Below, piece after piece: positions 26,510 through 34,624 of a stretch of DNA of 35,520 bases. The notes under the pieces are model-generated. The model had not been told where the DNA came from. It saw nothing but the letters and a program-made list of their open reading frames with translations, and ran no database searches. This DNA comes from a virus: positions 1-35,520 of IMG/VR virus record IMGVR_UViG_3300028920_001971; one strand, given 5' to 3'. The position numbers were made by a program, and so were the translations under genes. Positions within the stretch are counted from its first letter, which is position 1. Each line of letters starts with the position of its first letter.

Positions 26510-27257
26510 GCCGCTTACCTCGATCATCATGCCCGCCTATGATGTTACAGATATCAGCCGCGCCCTTACAAGGGCAGCATTGTTCCTGATTTTCAAATAC
26601 ACCGACGAGGCTGACTACGAACTGCTTTTCATGGACACTATCCCGCCTGGAAGCAAAGAACACAGCCTCTTTGATACTTATAATGTCCTTCAGCTCGGCG
26701 AAAGGGAAGATCGCCAATGGATCAAATTGTATTGCGACAAGGAAGAAAACCCTGGCCCATACGCCATGTATAACCGCGGGGCAAAACTCGCTAGGGGTGA
26801 TTACTTATGCTTTATCCATACCGATATCCTTGTTGAGGACAATTGGCTGAAAAACCTGCGCTACTACCTTGATGGGGGACATTGCTCGGCAGTCATGCCC
26901 GACCAGAGAAACCACTGCCGAGAAGATATCCTCTACTACCAACAGGCAGACTATTTGGATAGCAGAGTACTGAACGAAACCCTGCGCGAGGCAGGATTGA
27001 TCATGATGACCAGAAAAGCATTTGAAGATGTCGGCGGTTGGCCAGAAGATATCCGCATCTACTATGGTGAAAAGGTAATGTACCCACGGCTTACAGGAAC
27101 CAAAAACAAGCTGATTTGTACAGCTAAATGCCAGATCCACCATGTTGCCATGGTTAACTACAAAAGCCGCGTAGCCAACGACTATGACAATCTGCTTAAT
27201 GATAAGAATATCAGCGGCGCGGCAATTAAAGAGTACGACGAAGGAAGGAGAAAATGA
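26496..27257 (+). CDS. GT2-like glycosyltransferase with an HTD metal motif
   Basis: Encodes 253 residues. TSIIMPAYDVTDISRAL is the GT-A start, then PGPYAMYNRGAKLARGDYLCFIHTDILVEDNWL, where HTD occupies the DxD position. VMPDQRN and GLIMMTRKAFEDVGGWPEDIRIYYGEKVMYPRL match the acceptor side. The HTD variant is found in some active GT2 enzymes. It overlaps neighbours on both sides (14 and 4 nt). Confidence 0.75.
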   Translation: MKKNKPLTSIIMPAYDVTDISRALTRAALFLIFKYTDEADYELLFMDTIPPGSKEHSLFDTYNVLQLGEREDRQWIKLYCDKEENPGPYAMYNRGAKLARGDYLCFIHTDILVEDNWLKNLRYYLDGGHCSAVMPDQRNHCREDILYYQQADYLDSRVLNETLREAGLIMMTRKAFEDVGGWPEDIRIYYGEKVMYPRLTGTKNKLICTAKCQIHHVAMVNYKSRVANDYDNLLNDKNISGAAIKEYDEGRRK

Positions 27258-28375
27258 AAACCTGTCGGATTGACGACATCCCATTCGACGACCATAATGA
27301 TCCTCGCACTTGGAACAGAAAGATTGGGGGAAAATTCAAAGACATTAAAGGCTATCATATTGGCGGCAACTCGGTGGTTGTCCCGCCGGAGATGATGGAC
27401 GAGAAACTGCCGGAGATAATTAAACACTATCCAAACCTCGACCTTTGTGCCAAGATCAATATCAGGTACATTAACCAGACCTATAACTTAGACAAATATA
27501 CGATCAAGAATATCGCTTGGCTTAATGGTTTCGGGCCAAGAGTTTATCAGGTATTTGATGTCAAATGCGGCGAACAATTATGCTACCACGCTCACCTAAT
27601 GGAATACATTCGGGGTTCACACCCCAGCACTAATAAAGCAATCAAACTTTGGGTGAAATACGAAAAGAAATTTGAAAAACACCACATCAAGTTCTTCGGC
27701 CGCGATCTATTCCCCTCAAACTTTATCGGCAGGAGGCTGATCGATTATGATGAGTTCTATTTAGGCAATAAAAAGGCCTATGCCCGCCGAGTCAGGCGGG
27801 ACTATAAGAAACACACCTTTTGGGGCAATCCGGCTTCCCCCTACCAGGATATTCCCATGCTAAGAATCAAGGGGTGCCGGAGTTACGACCGCTTCAGGCT
27901 GTTGGGAATGGACAAGCTGGATTTAGAAGGCAAAACAATCCTTGACATTGGTTGTAGCGGTGGACAAGTGTTATTCTGGGCGGCGGAAAGAGGGGCGGCT
28001 AGAATTGTTGGCCTGGATACCCCCGCAATCGCCAGGGTTACTTTCGAGTTAGCTAACCTTTACCACTACTTCAACATCGAGACAATCGGGTGCGACTTAA
28101 ATGAGGACAATATCGTTGAGCTCGTCAAGAAACAGACCGGCCTGGATAAGTTTGACTATGTAGTTATGTTTTCGGTCAACGCCCATATTGGTTTTCACCA
28201 GTACATGAAAGACCTTTGTGGCGGAACTCTTTTTCTGGAAACTAACGCCGCCAAAATGCCGGAGGTAGAGAGAGTAGAATATCCAGAAATACTTAAAAAG
28301 ATGGGCTATACTAAGTTTGAATATAAAGGACAGGTCAATGAATCTGGAGGAAGGAGCTTGTTTAGATGCCAATAA
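27254..28375 (+). CDS. Fusion of a kinase-like domain and a SAM methyltransferase
   Basis: Encodes 373 residues. Residues about 30-190 show the order of kinase landmarks: LCAKINI (K67, beta-3 Lys), [11 protein letters not shown], hinge HLMEYIRG (114-121), catalytic loop [10 protein letters not shown] (D151, N156) and metal motif LIDYD (D164, D166). Residues 221-373 are a class I methyltransferase, with [21 protein letters not shown] and [17 protein letters not shown]. The pair of activities recalls WbdD, which phosphorylates and methylates the end of an O-antigen chain, although WbdD has the domains in the opposite order. A glycan-capping role is inferred. Confidence 0.65.
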   Translation: MKTCRIDDIPFDDHNDPRTWNRKIGGKFKDIKGYHIGGNSVVVPPEMMDEKLPEIIKHYPNLDLCAKINIRYINQTYNLDKYTIKNIAWLNGFGPRVYQVFDVKCGEQLCYHAHLMEYIRGSHPSTNKAIKLWVKYEKKFEKHHIKFFGRDLFPSNFIGRRLIDYDEFYLGNKKAYARRVRRDYKKHTFWGNPASPYQDIPMLRIKGCRSYDRFRLLGMDKLDLEGKTILDIGCSGGQVLFWAAERGAARIVGLDTPAIARVTFELANLYHYFNIETIGCDLNEDNIVELVKKQTGLDKFDYVVMFSVNAHIGFHQYMKDLCGGTLFLETNAAKMPEVERVEYPEILKKMGYTKFEYKGQVNESGGRSLFRCQ

Positions 28376-28893
28376 CTATCGGCAGAGACACTACCCTAGA
28401 TGAGGATCACGAGCTGGCTGATATGTTTTACCCGCAGGATGTAAAGATCGGCAAATTCTGTCAAATCGGGCCTAGAGTAGTTTTCTGCGGAGCGATTAAC
28501 CACATTACCGTTACCCATCCGAAGGCGGTAACTCCCTACTCCTTCGCCTACCACTGGAAGCTGCCCTATTTTGAGTATACCGTCAGCCGCGGCCCCATCA
28601 AAATCGGTCATGATGTTTGGATAGGTAGGGATGTCTTTATCCTTGATGGTGTTAAGATCGGCACAGGAGCGACAATCGGAGCGAAATCAGTCGTTGCCAA
28701 AAATATCCCCCCCTATGCGGTGGCTACCGGCAATCCGGCAAGGGTCAGGCACTACCGATTTAAACCAGAACAAATTAAAGCTCTATTAAAAATCAAATGG
28801 TGGAACTGGTCTAATAAAAGGATCAGGGAAAGGATCGAAGACTTCAAGGATATTGATGTCTTTATCAAAAAGTATGGGCATAAAAATGGGTGA
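28366..28893 (+). CDS. Hexapeptide-repeat O-acetyltransferase (CatB-like), copy 1
   Basis: Encodes 175 residues. Left-handed beta-helix repeats are clear in [15 protein letters not shown] and [38 protein letters not shown] loop with [12 protein letters not shown] fits the catalytic His region of xenobiotic-type acetyltransferases. [13 protein letters not shown] is the family's end motif, and the C-terminal [13 protein letters not shown] helix is typical of the CatB group. It probably O-acetylates a sugar using acetyl-CoA. Paralogous to the next gene. Confidence 0.85.
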   Translation: MPITIGRDTTLDEDHELADMFYPQDVKIGKFCQIGPRVVFCGAINHITVTHPKAVTPYSFAYHWKLPYFEYTVSRGPIKIGHDVWIGRDVFILDGVKIGTGATIGAKSVVAKNIPPYAVATGNPARVRHYRFKPEQIKALLKIKWWNWSNKRIRERIEDFKDIDVFIKKYGHKNG

Positions 28894-29377
28894 CTGCTCC
28901 CATATCGGCAAGAACGCCACCTGCTACTTTCCCCAGGAGGTAGTGATTGGCAAGTACTGTGCGATTGCTGAAGAAGTAATCTTTTGCGGAAAAATGAACT
29001 ACCCCTGGGTTGCCAACCGCAATTCCGTGAACTCTTATCCGCTCGGCGTCCAGTGGGGAGGAGAAACAAACGTTGGCGTCAACCGAGGGAAGATCGAGAT
29101 CGGCAATGATGTCTGGATTGGCTATCGGGCTACTATCCTTGACGGAGTAAAAATCGGCGACGGGGCAATAGTCGGCCTAGGAGCATTAGTCGCTAAAGAT
29201 GTTCCGCCTTACGCGGTAGTCGTCGGCAACCCAGCCAGAATTGCTCATTACCGCTTTTCCAATAAGCAGATAGAGTCTCTTTTAAAAATTAAATGGTGGG
29301 ACTGGGACATAAAAACAATTAAGAAAAGAAGGGAGGATTTTAACAATGTCAATCGTTTCATTGAAAAGTATCGCTGA
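28886..29377 (+). CDS. Hexapeptide-repeat O-acetyltransferase (CatB-like), copy 2
   Basis: Encodes 163 residues from ATG 28886; in-frame ATGs at 28874 and 28853 are also possible but overlap the previous gene more. [43 protein letters not shown] and [13 protein letters not shown] mirror copy 1, and the C-terminal [12 protein letters not shown] helix is also conserved. The substrate loop differs ([15 protein letters not shown] instead of [13 protein letters not shown]), so the two may acetylate different sugars or positions. Tandem duplication is evident. Confidence 0.82.
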   Translation: MGDCSHIGKNATCYFPQEVVIGKYCAIAEEVIFCGKMNYPWVANRNSVNSYPLGVQWGGETNVGVNRGKIEIGNDVWIGYRATILDGVKIGDGAIVGLGALVAKDVPPYAVVVGNPARIAHYRFSNKQIESLLKIKWWDWDIKTIKKRREDFNNVNRFIEKYR

Positions 29378-29924
29378 GTATGCCGATAAATACATCCAGG
29401 GAGTATTCAGCATCAACGAGATGGAGTTATTAAAAGAAGAAATTGATAGGCTCAAAGCTGGTGATGTTTTTGTCGAGATCGGCGTGGACGAAGGGCTGTC
29501 GTCATTCGCCGCCTTCAAACTAGCCAAGCCAGGGGTGATCAGAATAGGCATTGATATCAACGATCCTGGCGAAGCCTTTACTGAAACTGAGGGGAAAGTT
29601 TCCATCGGCAGGAGAGATTTCTTCCAGCAGGAAAAGATGGTTGGTTTAGGGATCAATGGCTTCTTTGTCCACGGAGACGCTAATATGTTTGCCAAGCTGT
29701 TCCATGAACCATTCGTCAATCTCTTGTTCATCGATGGCTTCCACGGGTATGATGATGTCAAGAAGAACGTCGATAACTGGCTGCCACTGGTTAAAAAGGG
29801 CGGGACGATCCTGTTCCATGATTATTTAGACCCCAACTCCGATGGGGTTAAGCCGGTGGTTGACGAAACCTTCGGCGATAAAGCCGAGATTATCGGGGAG
29901 ATGGCGAGGGTAAAACTACCATGA
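29346..29924 (+). CDS. Class I methyltransferase, family-24 type (second copy)
   Basis: Encodes 192 residues. [17 protein letters not shown] is motif I, and [21 protein letters not shown] and GGTILFHDY the late blocks, parallel to the protein at 23422. SD GGGAGG at 29331-29336 precedes the ATG. It overlaps the acetyltransferase by 32 nt and the next transferase by 4 nt. Likely O-methylates a sugar; substrate unknown. Confidence 0.78.
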   Translation: MSIVSLKSIAEYADKYIQGVFSINEMELLKEEIDRLKAGDVFVEIGVDEGLSSFAAFKLAKPGVIRIGIDINDPGEAFTETEGKVSIGRRDFFQQEKMVGLGINGFFVHGDANMFAKLFHEPFVNLLFIDGFHGYDDVKKNVDNWLPLVKKGGTILFHDYLDPNSDGVKPVVDETFGDKAEIIGEMARVKLP

Positions 29925-30916
29925 AAAAGATCCTTTTTATCAGACACACACCAACCCAATGCCCGTGGTATGTCGAAAACCACATCGAGTACATCATCCG
30001 CTACTTGGGAAATAAGTATAATTTTGATTTGGCGATGGCGTCGGAGACGATCAATGACGGCTTTCACCGCAACCCCAATGATTATGATTTGCTCGTTCCC
30101 TTACTAACCACCCACACCCACATGGAGAACCCCGAAAAGTTCTATCACAAGATGGCAGGGATTGTGTACGAACCAGGTGAGGTGGGAATGATTAAGGGGG
30201 TTTGTTACGCCTCGACTAACCCGATCACCGACCAGCGTTTAGAAGAAATGAAACTGCCCTATGTCAAAACCCGCTTTGGAATCGACACCAACTTATTCAG
30301 ACCCTATAATCTTTTTAAAGGGGATAGTGATTTAATAGTGGGGGTTGTCGGCAAGTGCCATAGTCCGAGAAAATTGTTCAAGGATTTGGTATTGCCCTTG
30401 GCCGGCCTGGAGGGCATCAAAGTAAAAGTCTACTCCCAGCAACCATTGCCGGAAAAAGAACTGGAGTACTGCGGGGGAGAGAAGTTTGTCGAGTGTTTGG
30501 CGGGCGGGAATAAGTCTTGGATAGGGATGCCGAACATTTACAATAGCATCGATGTTCTTCTTGAGACTGACTGCGACCTTAGTGTCAGTTTCCCGACCTT
30601 AGAGGCAGCAGCCTGTGCCGCACCAGTAATCTGTACCCCAGGGGGTCTTAGCGGCTATTTAAAAGACGCAGGCGTAGCGATAGAGCTACTCCCCGAAGGA
30701 ATGGACATTAACGATTTCCGCAATTGGGCATACGACAATCCCAAGAAACTATCTGATAAAATAAGGGAGGCGGTTATTTATTTGCGTGACCACCCTGAAA
30801 AGAGGAAGGCAATGGGAAGAAGCGGAATTCAGGAGGTCGTCCTCCATTGGCAGTGGAGCTGGACAATCAGCGGGTGGGACGAATTTCTTACGAAAGCACT
30901 GGAGTTAGCAAAATGA
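29921..30916 (+). CDS. GT-B glycosyltransferase (GT4-like)
   Basis: Encodes 331 residues. The donor domain contains LIVGVVGKCHSPRKLFKDLVLPL and IDVLLETDCDLSVSFPTLEAAACAAPVICTPGG, the GT4-type region with the glutamate (E in TLEAAA), followed by a C-terminal helix that crosses back (KKLSDKIREAVIYLRDHPEKRKAMG). The N-terminal domain starts ILFIRHTPTQCPWYVENHIEYI. Soluble. It overlaps the GNAT gene by 4 nt. Confidence 0.78.
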   Translation: MKKILFIRHTPTQCPWYVENHIEYIIRYLGNKYNFDLAMASETINDGFHRNPNDYDLLVPLLTTHTHMENPEKFYHKMAGIVYEPGEVGMIKGVCYASTNPITDQRLEEMKLPYVKTRFGIDTNLFRPYNLFKGDSDLIVGVVGKCHSPRKLFKDLVLPLAGLEGIKVKVYSQQPLPEKELEYCGGEKFVECLAGGNKSWIGMPNIYNSIDVLLETDCDLSVSFPTLEAAACAAPVICTPGGLSGYLKDAGVAIELLPEGMDINDFRNWAYDNPKKLSDKIREAVIYLRDHPEKRKAMGRSGIQEVVLHWQWSWTISGWDEFLTKALELAK

Positions 30917-31470
30917 AAGAGCAAGAACAACCACAAAGAGAAGTCCTCTGGGAAGGCAAAAGAATCAGGTTGGCAACACTAACCCATGATCGCATCCATG
31001 AGCTTAGGGAATACCGCAATTTGCCTAAGATGAGAAGGTGGCTTAATTATGGAAAAGAGATCAGCGAAGAACAGCAAGAGCAGTGGTTTGCTGGACTCAT
31101 TGGTGATAGAAGCAGGATAGTTTTGGCCGATGAAGACCGCGCCGGAAACTTTATAGGCTTATCTTCCGGCTCACAATGGGATCATGATAACCGATCAATA
31201 GTCACCACTCAAATTATTTTCCCGCCTTATTGGAACATGGGCTACGGGCGGGAATGTCTCGGTAATTTCACTATGTTTCTTTTAGAAAAATGCGACATCC
31301 ATCGGGCATGGTTCTTGGTCACTCCAGACAACATTTCTGCCTTTAAGATGGACTTGGCGCTGGGCTTTCAGGTTGAAGGAGTCCAAAAAGACGCTTTATT
31401 TAGAGACGACCGTTACTACGACTGCGTAATGATGGCCGCCATTAAAGGAGAATGGGAGTACCATGAGTAA
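30913..31470 (+). CDS. GNAT acetyltransferase (PseH/RimJ-like)
   Basis: Encodes 185 residues from ATG 30913, overlapping the previous stop as ATGA; an in-frame ATG at 30847 would overlap by 70 nt. IRLATLTHDRIHELREYRNLPKMRRWLNYGKEIS starts the fold. IIFPPYWNMGYGRECLGNFTMF carries the acetyl-CoA loop (GYGRE), and VTPDNISAFKMDLALGFQVEGVQ the C-terminal strand-helix of Acetyltransf_3. With the adjacent aminotransferase it would make an N-acetylated amino sugar, as PseC and PseH do in pseudaminic acid synthesis. Confidence 0.8.
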   Translation: MKEQEQPQREVLWEGKRIRLATLTHDRIHELREYRNLPKMRRWLNYGKEISEEQQEQWFAGLIGDRSRIVLADEDRAGNFIGLSSGSQWDHDNRSIVTTQIIFPPYWNMGYGRECLGNFTMFLLEKCDIHRAWFLVTPDNISAFKMDLALGFQVEGVQKDALFRDDRYYDCVMMAAIKGEWEYHE

Positions 31471-32566
31471 AGAATACAACTTGTTCTATCCGTATATTCC
31501 AGAGGAGGCCAAGAAAAGGGCTAGAGAAACCCTGGACAGCCGGTGGATCGGCCAAGGCCCGCAGGTAGATGAATTCGAGTGGTTTTTTGAGAAACAGATT
31601 TCGGGTGAGCACAGGGCGATCGCAGTCAATTCAGGCACTTCGGCTCTCCACCTGGCTTACATTTTGGCGGGGATACATGACGGCGACGAAGTAATCTGCC
31701 CTGTCTTTTCCTGCTCAGCCACAATGACACCCCTTCTCTACCAACGGGCAAAGGCTGTCTTCGCCGACATTGAGCCGGATAGTTTGAATATTGATGTTGA
31801 TTCGGTTGCCAGCCTGATGAGTGATAGAACCGCAGCGATTGTCGGTGTCCATTATGGGGGTTTTCCTTGTGACTTAGAAAGACTCCAAGACATTGCCGAT
31901 CACTGGGGCGTGCCGATTATTGAAGACGCTGCCCAAGCAATTGGGGCAACCCATAATGGCGTTAAGATCGGCCAAACATCAGACTTTGCTGCCTTCTCTT
32001 TTCAAGCAGTGAAGATCTTAACCACCGCTGACGGGGGAATGCTCACGATTAAAGACGCGTCGCTAGAAGAAAAAGCCAAACGGATCCGCTGGTTCGGGAT
32101 TGACCGCAAGGCTAAATTCGCTGACCGGTGGAAGAAAGACATCTCCGAAGTGGGGTACAAGTACCAGATGACCGATATCTCCGCCGCCATGGGAATTGAG
32201 GGGATGAAAGTCCTTGACCAAACCCTCGCCCATTACAAGGAAATGTTTGACGCCTATCGGGAAGGACTGCAAGGGGTTGCAGGGATTAAACTGATCCAGG
32301 AAAAGCCCTACGCCGTCCCTTCTTATTGGTTAGCGACAGTAATCGTTGAGCGCAGAGATGATTTAAAAAGAAAACTCGCCGAGTACCACATTGAGTCCGA
32401 CCCCACCCATTATCGGTGCGACCGCTACTCGATCTTTGGGGGGAAAGTAGACCACTGCCCGAACATGGACGCAATCGAAGATAAGTATTTGCTTTTGCCG
32501 ATGCACTACCACATCAGCACAGAAGACATCAGGCATATCTGTAACGTCATCAGAGGAGGCTGGTAA
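31463..32566 (+). CDS. DegT/DnrJ/EryC1/StrS sugar aminotransferase
   Basis: Encodes 367 residues, the usual family length. NSGTSALHLAYILAG (56-70) binds the PLP phosphate, GVPIIEDAAQAIGATH contains the Asp that contacts the ring nitrogen (D155), and AFSFQAVKILTTADGG holds the PLP lysine (K184). The reaction is transfer of an amino group to a keto-sugar nucleotide. The 4,6-dehydratase needed to make that substrate is not in the window, so it must be elsewhere or from the host. It overlaps the GNAT gene by 8 nt. Confidence 0.9.
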   Translation: MSKEYNLFYPYIPEEAKKRARETLDSRWIGQGPQVDEFEWFFEKQISGEHRAIAVNSGTSALHLAYILAGIHDGDEVICPVFSCSATMTPLLYQRAKAVFADIEPDSLNIDVDSVASLMSDRTAAIVGVHYGGFPCDLERLQDIADHWGVPIIEDAAQAIGATHNGVKIGQTSDFAAFSFQAVKILTTADGGMLTIKDASLEEKAKRIRWFGIDRKAKFADRWKKDISEVGYKYQMTDISAAMGIEGMKVLDQTLAHYKEMFDAYREGLQGVAGIKLIQEKPYAVPSYWLATVIVERRDDLKRKLAEYHIESDPTHYRCDRYSIFGGKVDHCPNMDAIEDKYLLLPMHYHISTEDIRHICNVIRGGW

Positions 32567-33246
32567 TGATCACGGCTATTATTCTTGCCCATTACAAAGA
32601 ACGAGAAAAGAATTTAAGTATAATTGTCGACCAACTGCTAGCTGGTTCAGTCAAACCCAGCCAAATTGTTATCTTTATTGATAACCCTGAGATCAAGTAC
32701 CAAGATGACAGGGCAACGATTGTCACCTCAACCACTTCCTTCCTGCCCAAGATCCGCTTCGCCCTTGGAAGTTATTTTGATACCAAGTACTGCTTCTTTA
32801 TTGATGACGACCTTGTTGTTAAGCCAAGAACCTTAGAAAACTTCATGGACTATGCCAGCGAAAACAAAATCCTCGGCTTAGAGGGAAGCATTTTGGGCAA
32901 TACTCCCAACCCCTATGCTGACGACGAGTGTATCAACCGCGGCCAATTCAAAGTGCCTGGCGAAGTTGACATCATTATCCGAACCTACTTTGTCCCGACC
33001 AAGTTGATCACCGCTGGGCTCAGGCTCCAGGCCATGTATCCAGAACTACCACGGGTCTCACTTGACGACGTCTACCTCTGCCTGGGAAACAAGTATCTCA
33101 ACAATAAGAAAAACATTGTTATTCCCGTGGAGGGCGACAGCAACCTGGGCGAGCTTTTTGATGGTGGCGTTGGACAATCAAGAGAGGGAATACATTACGA
33201 GAACCGCAACAAGGTCTGCCGGTTCTTAATGGACAGGTATGAGTAA
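32566..33246 (+). CDS. GT2-like glycosyltransferase
   Basis: Encodes 226 residues. ITAIILAHYKEREKNLSIIV and QIVIFIDNPEIKY form the start of the GT-A fold. YCFFIDDDLVVKPRTLENF carries DDD as the metal motif. RVSLDDVYLCLGNKYL lies where the general base is expected. Shorter than its neighbours and more divergent. Overlaps by 1 and 8 nt. Confidence 0.72.
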   Translation: MITAIILAHYKEREKNLSIIVDQLLAGSVKPSQIVIFIDNPEIKYQDDRATIVTSTTSFLPKIRFALGSYFDTKYCFFIDDDLVVKPRTLENFMDYASENKILGLEGSILGNTPNPYADDECINRGQFKVPGEVDIIIRTYFVPTKLITAGLRLQAMYPELPRVSLDDVYLCLGNKYLNNKKNIVIPVEGDSNLGELFDGGVGQSREGIHYENRNKVCRFLMDRYE

Positions 33247-33406
33247 GGAAGTAATCGTCGAATCGTTTGAAAAGGTAAGGGCGGCGCGGGAAGCAGACCC
33301 AAGGCTGACCGCAAAACAGGCAATCGACATTATTAAGAAAGTAATTGTGGAAAGGGGGGTATTAGATGAGCGTCCCGTTCGGAACAAAGGCGGACTACCT
33401 AAGTAA
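33239..33406 (+). CDS. Small protein in the glycan operon (55 residues)
   Basis: ATG 33239 to TAA 33404-33406: MSKEVIVESFEKVRAAREAD, LTAKQAIDIIKKVIVERGVLDE. Helical and charged. It overlaps the previous stop by 8 nt and the deacetylase start by 41 nt, which is longer than the other overlaps, so it is less certain. Function unknown. Confidence 0.4.
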   Translation: MSKEVIVESFEKVRAAREADPRLTAKQAIDIIKKVIVERGVLDERPVRNKGGLPK

Positions 33407-34004
33407 TTGCGTGTTCGACCTGGATGATTTCTACTTCCAGCATGACCGCAATGCCCTGTCAGAGCTGTTCTACTTAAAGACACTCTATCCGAAGATGAAA
33501 GTAACTCTTTTCACCGTTCCCAACCACGCCGACTCTCCCTTTAAAGAGATGAGGCGGTTTATCGAGCTGGTCAGGCCACATTCTAGTTGGATCCAGCTAG
33601 CCTGTCATGGCTGGACACATGATACCCCGATTGAGGCGAAAGAGTGGGACGAAGATAAAACCAGGGAGGTCTTAGATGGGTGGGAATCGCTGCGGGCCTT
33701 TGACCGTGACCCCCTTGTCAGGCGAGGGTTCAAAGCCCCTGGCTGGCAAATTAGCGAAGCAACCTATCGAGTGCTAGTCGAGCGTGATTACTGGGTAGCC
33801 GACCATACTTACAATGAGGAGCGTCGCCCGACTAGTTTAAAGTCTTACACTCTTGCCCATCCCTGGTGTTTCCACGGACATACTTGGGATTTACCGAACG
33901 ACAACCCTACCTATCAGAACGGGATCAGGCAGTTATTCCAAGTCCATAAGTTGCCCTGGGATCAAAGCACTAACTTTCATTTCGTTTCGGAGGTAGTAGA
34001 ATGA
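33366..34004 (+). CDS. Polysaccharide deacetylase-like protein (NodB/CE4)
   Basis: Encodes 212 residues. CVFDLDDFYF (15-24) gives the metal and catalytic Asp residues, LACHGWTHD has the H-x3-H zinc pair (H81, H85), and FKAPGWQIS is the 'R-x-P-x-x' strand. The later strand HPWCFHGHTWD supplies the last His. These are the five CE4 motifs in order, somewhat modified. No signal peptide, so it would act on an intracellular sugar or glycan, removing N-acetyl groups. It overlaps the sulfotransferase gene by 4 nt. Confidence 0.75.
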   Translation: MSVPFGTKADYLSNCVFDLDDFYFQHDRNALSELFYLKTLYPKMKVTLFTVPNHADSPFKEMRRFIELVRPHSSWIQLACHGWTHDTPIEAKEWDEDKTREVLDGWESLRAFDRDPLVRRGFKAPGWQISEATYRVLVERDYWVADHTYNEERRPTSLKSYTLAHPWCFHGHTWDLPNDNPTYQNGIRQLFQVHKLPWDQSTNFHFVSEVVE

Positions 34005-34624
34005 GAAAGACAATCATTGTTAGCGGAGTCATCCATAGCGGGACAACAATGGTCGCTGGGGTTTTACAGATCCTTGGCGTGCCGATGGTCGGCGAGTGGT
34101 TCCGGCCAACTGCTTTGGAAGATTCTGATGTTTACAAAAACTTCCAGATCAGGAAGGACTTTGAGCCAGTGGTTAAGGCCCGCAATGAAAAACACAAAGT
34201 TTGGGGATTTAAAGTACCCGAAATCGACTTTGCCCATGCCAACATTCTTGAGCTTTGCCCCAATCCCCACTTCATTATCATGTTCCGCTGTCCGTATGGG
34301 GCAACGATCAAGTCCCACGCCATGAACGCAAGCGGAGAAATGCCAATGGTCATCCACAAATCAGAGCGGATGATTTTCAACGCCAATCGGGTTATCGCCC
34401 TAAGAGAGCAAGGCCTGCCGGTAATGAAGACATCCTATGAAAAGGCAATTTTAGATAAAGAGAAATTCTTAAATGAGCTTATTTATTTCTGCGGCCTAGA
34501 ACCGACGCTTGAGCAATACTGCTGGGCAGCCAATCATATCCAGCCTGGTGTCGGCAATAAGCGCAATCTAAGGGAGGTTTTACCACCATGGACATCCAAT
34601 CGACCTTCATTTTCAACCCCGTAA
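34001..34624 (+). CDS. Sulfotransferase-like protein
   Basis: Encodes 207 residues. IIVSGVIHSGTTMVAGVLQIL is the P-loop-like 5'-phosphosulfate loop (S13-G-T-T) of PAPS-dependent sulfotransferases. HFIIMFRCPYGATIKSHAM contains the Arg and Ser (R112 region) expected to bind the 3'-phosphate. The product would be a sulfated glycan. Its C-terminus overlaps the next gene by 37 nt. A kinase of the P-loop class is an alternative, but no Walker A Lys is present. Confidence 0.7.
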   Translation: MRKTIIVSGVIHSGTTMVAGVLQILGVPMVGEWFRPTALEDSDVYKNFQIRKDFEPVVKARNEKHKVWGFKVPEIDFAHANILELCPNPHFIIMFRCPYGATIKSHAMNASGEMPMVIHKSERMIFNANRVIALREQGLPVMKTSYEKAILDKEKFLNELIYFCGLEPTLEQYCWAANHIQPGVGNKRNLREVLPPWTSNRPSFSTP

